64,000 nt of DNA, taken from Tragulus kanchil (lineage: Eukaryota > Chordata > Mammalia > Artiodactyla > Tragulidae). The stretch is taken from positions 131,202,831 to 131,266,830 of the forward strand of contig JAIOJX010000002.1 in the NCBI GenBank assembly GCA_022376925.1, read 5' to 3'. Shown piece by piece: positions 60,720-64,000 of this stretch (within the stretch, counting starts at the first letter, position 1; each line of letters opens with the position of its first letter). The translations under genes and the position numbers were made by a program. The notes below the pieces were generated by a model, which was not told the DNA's origin, did no database searches, and was given only the letters and a program-made list of their open reading frames with translations.

Positions 60720-62961
60720 GTTAGTCACAGCCTTCATCCCCTCTTGCCTGTGGGAACAGATGCCAGAGGGTGACCCACATGCATAGGTGTGGCCAGAACC
60801 ATAGCTGAGCTTGTGGGGCTCTGCAACTAAGGAAAAAGAATTAAATCTCTCCTTACAACTGGGCAAGTCACAGATTAAACAGCCATGATTGGCTTAGTAA
60901 ATAAAGCACCTGTGGAACATCTGAATGGACGGGTGCTTCCAGAGTAGACATGGGTCTAGCTTTAGTAGCTGTGGACTTTGTGGGCACATACATGTGAGAG
61001 CTGGACCAAGTCAGAATCTGAGCTACCCCCAACAGCAGCAGTCCATAGCCAGTATTGATTGTCATGAGCTCTCTCACAGATCCTCATCTTGGAATCAAGA
61101 CATGGTTGCACCCAGGCATCTGCAAGCTCCAGTGCTGGAACACCTCAGGCCAAACAACCAGCATGACAGGAACATATCCCCACTCATCAGCACACAAGCT
61201 AACCAAAGTACTACTAAGCTCACAAACATCCCAAAACACACCCTTGAGATGGCCCTACCCACCAAAAGGCAGGCAACAGTTCCTTCCACCACAAAGACTG
61301 CACAGACTTCTAGATTGAACTCACCCATTAGGGGGAAGACACTGGAAATGAGCCAGCAGCTTGCAGAAAGGAAACCGCAAATAGAGGACGTTAGATAAAA
61401 TTAGATGGCAAAGAAATATATAGCAAAAGAAGGAACAAGGTAAAAATTCACAAGACCAACTAAATGAAGAGGAAATAGGCAATCTACCTGAACAATAATT
61501 CAGAGTAATGACGGTAAAGATAATCCAAGATCTTGGAATAGAGGCAAAGATGGAGAAGATACAAGAAATGTTTAACAAGGACTTAGAAAAGCTAAAAGAC
61601 CCCAATAAGAAAAAAGAACAGTGATGAACAACACAAAGCCTAAAATGAAAAATATACTAGAAAGAATCAATAGCTGGATCAGAAGGAAGGATAAGTGAGC
61701 TAGAAAATAGAAAGGTGCAAATTACTGCATGGAACTGAATAAAGAAGAAAGAATAAAAAGAAATGAGGACAGTATTATAGAACTCTTGGATAATATTAAA
61801 CACACAAACATTCAAATTATGGGGGTGCAGGCCTTCATCCCTCCCCCCAAAAAAGTTAGTCACAGCCTTCATCCCTCTTGCCTGTGGGAACAGATGCCAG
61901 AGGGTGACCCACATGCATAGGTGTGGCCAGAACCATAGCTGAGCTTGTGGGGCTCTGCAACTAAGGAAAAAGAATTAAATCTCTCCTTACAACTGGGCAA
62001 GTCACAGATTAAACAGCCATGATTGGCTTAGTAAATAAAGCACCTGTGGAACATCTGAATGGACGGGTGCTTCCAGAGTAGACATGGGTCTAGCTTTAGT
62101 AGCTGTGGACTTTGTGGGCACATACATGTGAGAGCTGGACCAAGTCAGAATCTGAGCTACCCCCAACAGCAGCAGTCCATAGCCAGTATTGATTGTCATG
62201 AGCTCTCTCACAGATCCTCATTTTGGGAATCAAGACATGGTTGCACCCAGGCATCTGCAAGCTCCAGTGCTGGAACACCTCAGGCCAAACAACCAGCATG
62301 ACAGGAACATATCCCCACTCATCAGCACACAAGCTAACCAAAGTACTACTAAGCTCACAAACATCCCAAAACACACCCTTGAGATGGCCCTACCCACCAA
62401 AAGGCAGGCAACAGTTCCTTCCACCACAAAGACTGCACAGACTTCTAGATTGAACTCACCCATTAGGGGGAAGACACTGGAAATGAGCCAGCAGCTTGCA
62501 GAAAGGAAACCGCAAATAGAGGACGTTAGATAAAATTAGATGGCAAAGAAATATATAGCAAAAGAAGGAACAAGGTAAAAATTCACAAGACCAACTAAAT
62601 GAAGAGGAAATAGGCAATCTACCTGAACAATAATTCAGAGTAATGACGGTAAAGATAATCCAAGATCTTGGAATAGAGGCAAAGATGGAGAAGATACAAG
62701 AAATGTTTAACAAGGACTTAGAAAAGCTAAAAGACCCCAATAAGAAAAAAGAACAGTGATGAACAACACAAAGCCTAAAATGAAAAATATACTAGAAAGA
62801 ATCAATAGCTGGATCAGAAGGAAGGATAAGTGAGCTAGAAAATAGAAAGGTGCAAATTACTGCATGGAACTGAATAAAGAAGAAAGAATAAAAAGAAATG
62901 AGGACAGTATTATAGAACTCTTGGATAATATTAAACACACAAACATTCAAATTATGGGGGT
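60720..62961. repeat. Tandem duplication 21: 60720-61826 repeated from 61855 (offset 1134-1135)
   Basis: Copies the 5' region and ORF1 area of a plus-strand L1. About 28 odd bases (61827-61854) lie at the join. Confidence 0.95.
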
Positions 62962-64000
62962 CCCAAAAGATGAAGAGTAAGAGAAAGGAACAGACAGAAT
63001 ATTTGCAGTGATTATAGTCCAAAACTTCCCTAACATGGAAAAGAAAATTATCACCCACATCCAAGAAGCACACAGAGAATACCATACAGAATAAATCCAA
63101 GGAGAAACACACTGAGATACATGTTAACCAAACTAACAAAAATTAAATATAAAGAAAAACTATTAAAAGCAGAAAGGGAAAAATCAACAAGTAACATACA
63201 ATGGAAGCCTCATAAGGTTATTAGCTAATATTTCAGCAGAGACTTTGCAGGCCAGAAAGGTGTGGCAGTGATAAAGTGATAAAAGTGAAAAACTTAAAAC
63301 CAAGAGTATTCTACTTAGCAAGGTTGTAGGTAGATTCAGATATAATGGAGAAATCAAAAGCTCTACAGACAAGCAAAAGCTAAGAGAATTTGGCACCATC
63401 AAACCAGCTTTACAATAAATGCTAAAGAAACTGATCTAGACAGAAACATAAGAGAAGAAAGCAAAAAAGGAAGGCAAGAGAAAAGGCCTACAAAAACAAA
63501 CCTAAAACAATTAAGAAAATGGTAATAGGAACTTAAATATTGATGATTACCTTAAATGTAAATGAATTAAGTATCCCAAGCAGATGACAGACTGGCTGAA
63601 TACCAAACAAGACTGAATACAAAACTGGATGAATACAAAAACAAGACCCGTGTGTATGCTACCTAAAAGAGACCTATTTCAGTTCTAGGGATACATATAG
63701 ACTTGAAATGAGGAGATGGGAAAACATATTCCATGCAATTGGAAATCAAAAGGAAGCTGGAGCAGCATTATTCGTATCAGACAAAAGAGACTTTAAGAAA
63801 AAGACTTACCATAGAAAAGGCTGGACACTATATAATGAACAACAGAGCAATCCCAGGAGAAAATATGACAATTGTAAATATATATGTATCTCACTGTTAA
63901 AGAATCAATAGCTGGATCAGAAGGAAGGATAAGTGAGCTAGAAAATAGAAAGGTGCAAATTACTGCATGGAACTGAATAAAGAAGAAAGAATAAAAAGAA
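62796..64000. repeat. Tandem duplication 22: 62796 onward repeated from 63899, cut by window end (offset 1103)
   Basis: The last 102 bases repeat 62796-62897. By analogy with the other 21 cases, the copy should continue beyond the window for about another 1 kb. Confidence 0.9.

Larger units (their letters stand above)
60080..64000 (+). mobile_element. L1 LINE, plus strand: 5' region, ORF1 area and start of ORF2
   Basis: The GC-richer 5' region (about 60080-61300) is followed by ORF1-like sequence (agtgagctagaaaatagaaa, gatgaagagtaagagaaagg) and the intergenic/ORF2 start (taaatgtaaatgaattaagt) near 63550. It runs off the window. Duplications 21 and 22 inflate it. The 5' region here and that of the minus-strand L1 at 1-8570 are different in sequence, so they are different L1 families. 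Confidence 0.75.

Noticed and set aside
60925..61398. Open frame of 157 codons, repeated in part at 62189
   Set aside because: It lies in the L1 5' region; L1 5' regions are GC-richer and often leave chance open frames. The second copy differs by a small indel, showing no constraint.

Overview
This is a window of mammalian nuclear DNA, almost certainly from a ruminant. It is intron-rich, AT-rich and packed with transposable elements. BovB (RTE-type LINE) pieces, Bov-A-type fragments, tRNA-derived SINEs of the cetartiodactyl CHR/Bov-tA kind and several L1 layers occur together, and that mix is typical of Ruminantia. There is no bacterial or viral gene organisation. Nearly all short open frames lie inside L1, BovB or SINE copies.

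The only host gene I can support is on the plus strand: five internal exons of an ABC transporter of the A subfamily, in the ABCA3 / ABCA14-17 group. They are E1 (11087-11240, repeated at 12327-12480), E2 (13826-14125 with a frameshift, repeated intact at 15073-15373), E3 (41274-41526), E4 (41784-41988, repeated at 42843-43047) and E5 (57345-57567). Counting each exon once, splice phases fit perfectly (2-0, 0-1, 1-2, 2-0, 0-1). They encode about 378 residues, from the linker after the first nucleotide-binding domain through the start of the second membrane domain, its large loop, and several membrane helices. The first ATP-binding domain should lie upstream of the window and the second downstream.

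The dominant pattern is not a gene. The window contains 22 direct tandem duplications, each with an offset of about 1.0-1.25 kb and near-perfect identity. Second copies begin near 1631, 4105, 6202, 8908, 11621, 14656, 17365, 19349, 22305, 25622, 29339, 31164, 33285, 35909, 38611, 42763, 46930, 49045, 50967, 53799, 61855 and 63899. They ignore gene and transposon boundaries, often chain so that a short stretch occurs three times, and several joins carry 14-72 bases that look like corrupted versions of the true continuation. The best explanation is an assembly in which overlapping pieces were laid end to end without merging. About 23.7 kb is redundant, so the real locus is nearer 40 kb.

Layout: 1-8570 is a minus-strand L1 ending at a recognisable L1 5' terminus; 8570-10366 holds a microsatellite and a Bov-A piece; 10367-15895 carries E1 and E2; 15900-41270 is the E2-E3 intron (BovB, L1, SINEs; about 16 kb after removing duplicates); 41274-43047 carries E3 and E4; 43048-57344 is the E4-E5 intron (L1, BovB, SINEs); 57345-57567 is E5; 57568-64000 is intron, ending in a plus-strand L1 with its 5' region and ORF1 area.

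I found no convincing new biological system. The most useful observations are the systematic false duplication, the exon consequences it would have if taken literally, and a young-looking SINE subtype with a C-rich 3' extension.
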